Part shown: piece by piece, positions 62,509 to 64,000 of the stretch
How the letters are laid out: each line of letters starts with the position of its first letter
Numbering within the stretch: the stretch's first letter is position 1
Program-made: the position numbers and the translations under genes
The notes under the pieces: model-generated
The model's database searches: none
Told to the model about the DNA's origin: nothing
The model's input: the letters and a program-made list of their open reading frames with translations, nothing else
Assembly: GCF_030864005.1 (NCBI RefSeq)
Contig: NZ_CP132976.1
Location: 5,704,001-5,768,000 of the forward strand
Source of the DNA: Achromobacter seleniivolatilans
GTDB taxonomy: Bacteria > Pseudomonadota > Gammaproteobacteria > Burkholderiales > Burkholderiaceae_B
DNA: 64,000 nucleotides
Direction: 5' to 3'

Positions 62509-63722
62509 CTTTCCGTCGTTTTTGCCTGTGCGGCAGACTTGGCAAAGAACAGATCGGTGATGGCCTGGCTGTCCATGGGTTCGCCGTTGATGGCACGCGC
62601 CAGCAATTCAGCGCCCAGCAATTGCACCGAGAACACCAGGTCTGGCTGTACGCGCCGGATTTTCTCCAGGTGCTTGCTGGTGTTGACCAGCGCCACCGTT
62701 TTGGCGCCCTGGTCGCCCGTGGCCTCTTTGGCCGCCAAGACGATGAACGCATTTTCGGCGTCGTCATCGCGTAGCGCCAACACATAGCGCGCGTGCAGCA
62801 CCCCGGCATTGCGCAAGACTTCCACGCTGGAGGGATCGCCTTCGATCAAATCCGTGGCTGCGGGATATTCCTGCGGCATGCCAGTGGGCACGATAACGGT
62901 GACTTCGTCGCCGCGGCGGCGCAGGCCGTCATAGACGCTTAGCGCAAGAGGTGTGGCGCCCGCAATGATGATGTGATTTTTACGCATGGCGGTGGAAAAC
63001 CTGCCTTTGACAAGCCGCTTCAAGTTGCCGCCGATCACCGGTCCGGCGATCGCGCTGATGGACGTAGCAAATACGGTAATGCCAAGAATGATAATCGACG
63101 CAGTGAACAGCCGCGCCGTGGTGCTGTGCGGCGTGATATCGCCATACCCCACCGTGGACATCGACACGATGGAAAAGTAGAGCGCCGTGGCCGCGTCCAG
63201 AATGGGGGGGTTGAATTCATTGCCCAGATACAGCGTGCCGAAGACCGCATAGATCAACAGCGACAGAATGCTGACCAAGGCGAACAGCGACCCCGCCGTG
63301 ACGCTGGCGCGGTCAAAGCGGCGCCAGTAGGCGATCAGCGCGATCAGCAGCACCAATGTATAGATGCCCAGACCGGCGCGTCCGCCATCGCCCAGAATGG
63401 CGAAGGTGCCGATGCCTATCAGCAGCACCAGTGAAAAGGCCCACGCGATGCGGGCTTTCAGGATCAGACCTATCGCAATGACCTGAAGGCCAACGCCCAA
63501 CACCAGCCGCGGAATTTCCAGCAGGCCGACCACGCGCATGACCTCGTGCCAATTGTCCAGCGCCAGCCAGAATGAATACTCGCGTGCGCGGACCTCGCGC
63601 AGCACCGGGTGCATGAAGGCATATCCATCCAGGGCGACCAGGATGGCCAGGCACCAGTTGGGCGGGAAGAACGCCAGCACTTTCCTGAAACGGTGTCTTA
63701 GCGGGATGCGTGTTTGGGGCAT
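62505..63722 (-). CDS. kch: Kch-like potassium channel with RCK domain
   Basis: 405 residues, near E. coli Kch (417). Four or five hydrophobic segments before the pore (about 20-170), pore helix YFSIVSMS and filter TVGYGD, then an inner helix and an RCK/TrkA-N domain (about 245-385; IIIAGATPLALSVYDGL, where GATPLA replaces GxGxxG, so NAD binding is uncertain; DLIEGDPSSVEVL and LRDDDAENAFIVLA are typical). It converges on the EAL gene. Confidence 0.9.
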   Translation of the reverse strand: MPQTRIPLRHRFRKVLAFFPPNWCLAILVALDGYAFMHPVLREVRAREYSFWLALDNWHEVMRVVGLLEIPRLVLGVGLQVIAIGLILKARIAWAFSLVLLIGIGTFAILGDGGRAGLGIYTLVLLIALIAYWRRFDRASVTAGSLFALVSILSLLIYAVFGTLYLGNEFNPPILDAATALYFSIVSMSTVGYGDITPHSTTARLFTASIIILGITVFATSISAIAGPVIGGNLKRLVKGRFSTAMRKNHIIIAGATPLALSVYDGLRRRGDEVTVIVPTGMPQEYPAATDLIEGDPSSVEVLRNAGVLHARYVLALRDDDAENAFIVLAAKEATGDQGAKTVALVNTSKHLEKIRRVQPDLVFSVQLLGAELLARAINGEPMDSQAITDLFFAKSAAQAKTTES

Positions 63723-64000
63723 ACGGTCTTAGATCCTTTGCCGGCATTTTAGGACGAAGCGCATACGTGCTCCTATGCCTAATATGTATAGAAGGCTATC
63801 AACAAAGAATTACTGGAATCGCGTTCGAAGTCCTAAACTTCGTTCATCACGCGGCTATCCAAGAGGAACGCCGCTGATACAGGCGGTAAGCCTGCCAGCA
63901 GCCAGGGCAGGCCGAGTGCAAAGCGTTGATCACGTTGCAGCTTGCGCGGGGACTAGAGACCCTGCACAGGTTCACGGTCGGACCGTGCGTGAGTAGTATG
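63723..64000. other. Right-edge region without a recognisable gene
   Basis: 278 bases. A 73-codon plus-strand frame (63775-63996) has no family features. A perfect inverted repeat CACGGTC-G-GACCGTG lies at 63973-63987, close to the window edge. It may be a regulatory site or the stem of an RNA that continues beyond the window. Upstream sequence holds the kch promoter. Confidence 0.45.

Noticed and set aside
63775..63996. 73-codon frame at the right edge
   Set aside because: No ribosome site, no domain and no conserved composition; reported only as unexplained sequence.

Overview
The window is chromosomal, GC-rich DNA from a betaproteobacterium of the family Alcaligenaceae, most like Achromobacter or Bordetella. 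The reasons are high GC throughout, three Bug-type (tripartite tricarboxylate) periplasmic binding proteins, many LysR/GntR/IclR regulators paired divergently with catabolic operons, and an AcnD-type methylisocitrate dehydratase behind a GntR/FCD regulator. I see no rRNA, tRNA, CRISPR array, insertion sequence or prophage. Coding density is high and most genes are intact. The exception is a sigma-54 activator that carries two single-base deletions.

Layout, left to right. 1-1632: the start of acnD behind its GntR regulator, with palindromic operators. 1704-5650: an NTF2-like/flavin monooxygenase fusion, a near-perfect sigma-54 promoter with upstream activator sites, and the frameshifted activator. 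5790-7007: DUF4291 gene and RNA 2'-phosphotransferase kptA, joined by an in-frame (AAC)20 tract. 7146-10579: an amino-acid-synthesis-family protein, an alpha/beta hydrolase and a Bug receptor, opposite a LysR. 10891-15428: a secreted metallo-beta-lactamase-fold protein followed by a GldA/F/G-like ABC system and a DUF4340-like protein. 15696-23771: livHMGF, three dehydrogenases and a LivK-like receptor, closed by a strong terminator. 23856-28354: a self-sufficient CYP116B-type P450 downstream of a Bug receptor, opposite an IclR regulator with a histone-H1-like tail.

28367-34079: DUF2235 hydrolase, MTA/SAH nucleosidase, LysR, Bug receptor, serine hydrolase and a 54-residue lipoprotein. 34240-41145: poorly characterised envelope proteins, including a divergent pair around a Fur-box-like palindrome. 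41254-44458: a nu-class glutathione transferase and a triheme/diheme cytochrome c pair; the diheme protein resembles thiosulfate dehydrogenase TsdA. 44595-48636: cyanide-insensitive-type bd oxidase genes with a 47-residue DUF2474 subunit and a MocR regulator. 49026-52309: GntR, EamA transporter, nitroreductase and LysR. 52332-60853: a six-gene run coding for outer membrane factor, HlyD adaptor, RbbA-like double ATPase/permease, second permease, phasin and acetoacetyl-CoA reductase, opposite a TetR with a palindromic operator. 60943-63722: a CSS-EAL c-di-GMP phosphodiesterase and a Kch-like potassium channel that converge. The last 278 bases have no recognisable gene.

The recurring unit is catabolic: a periplasmic receptor, one to three enzymes and a divergent regulator with an inverted repeat between them. 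The least explained units are DUF4291-(AAC)20-kptA, the sigma-54 monooxygenase whose activator is broken, and the efflux operon that runs into two polyhydroxyalkanoate genes.
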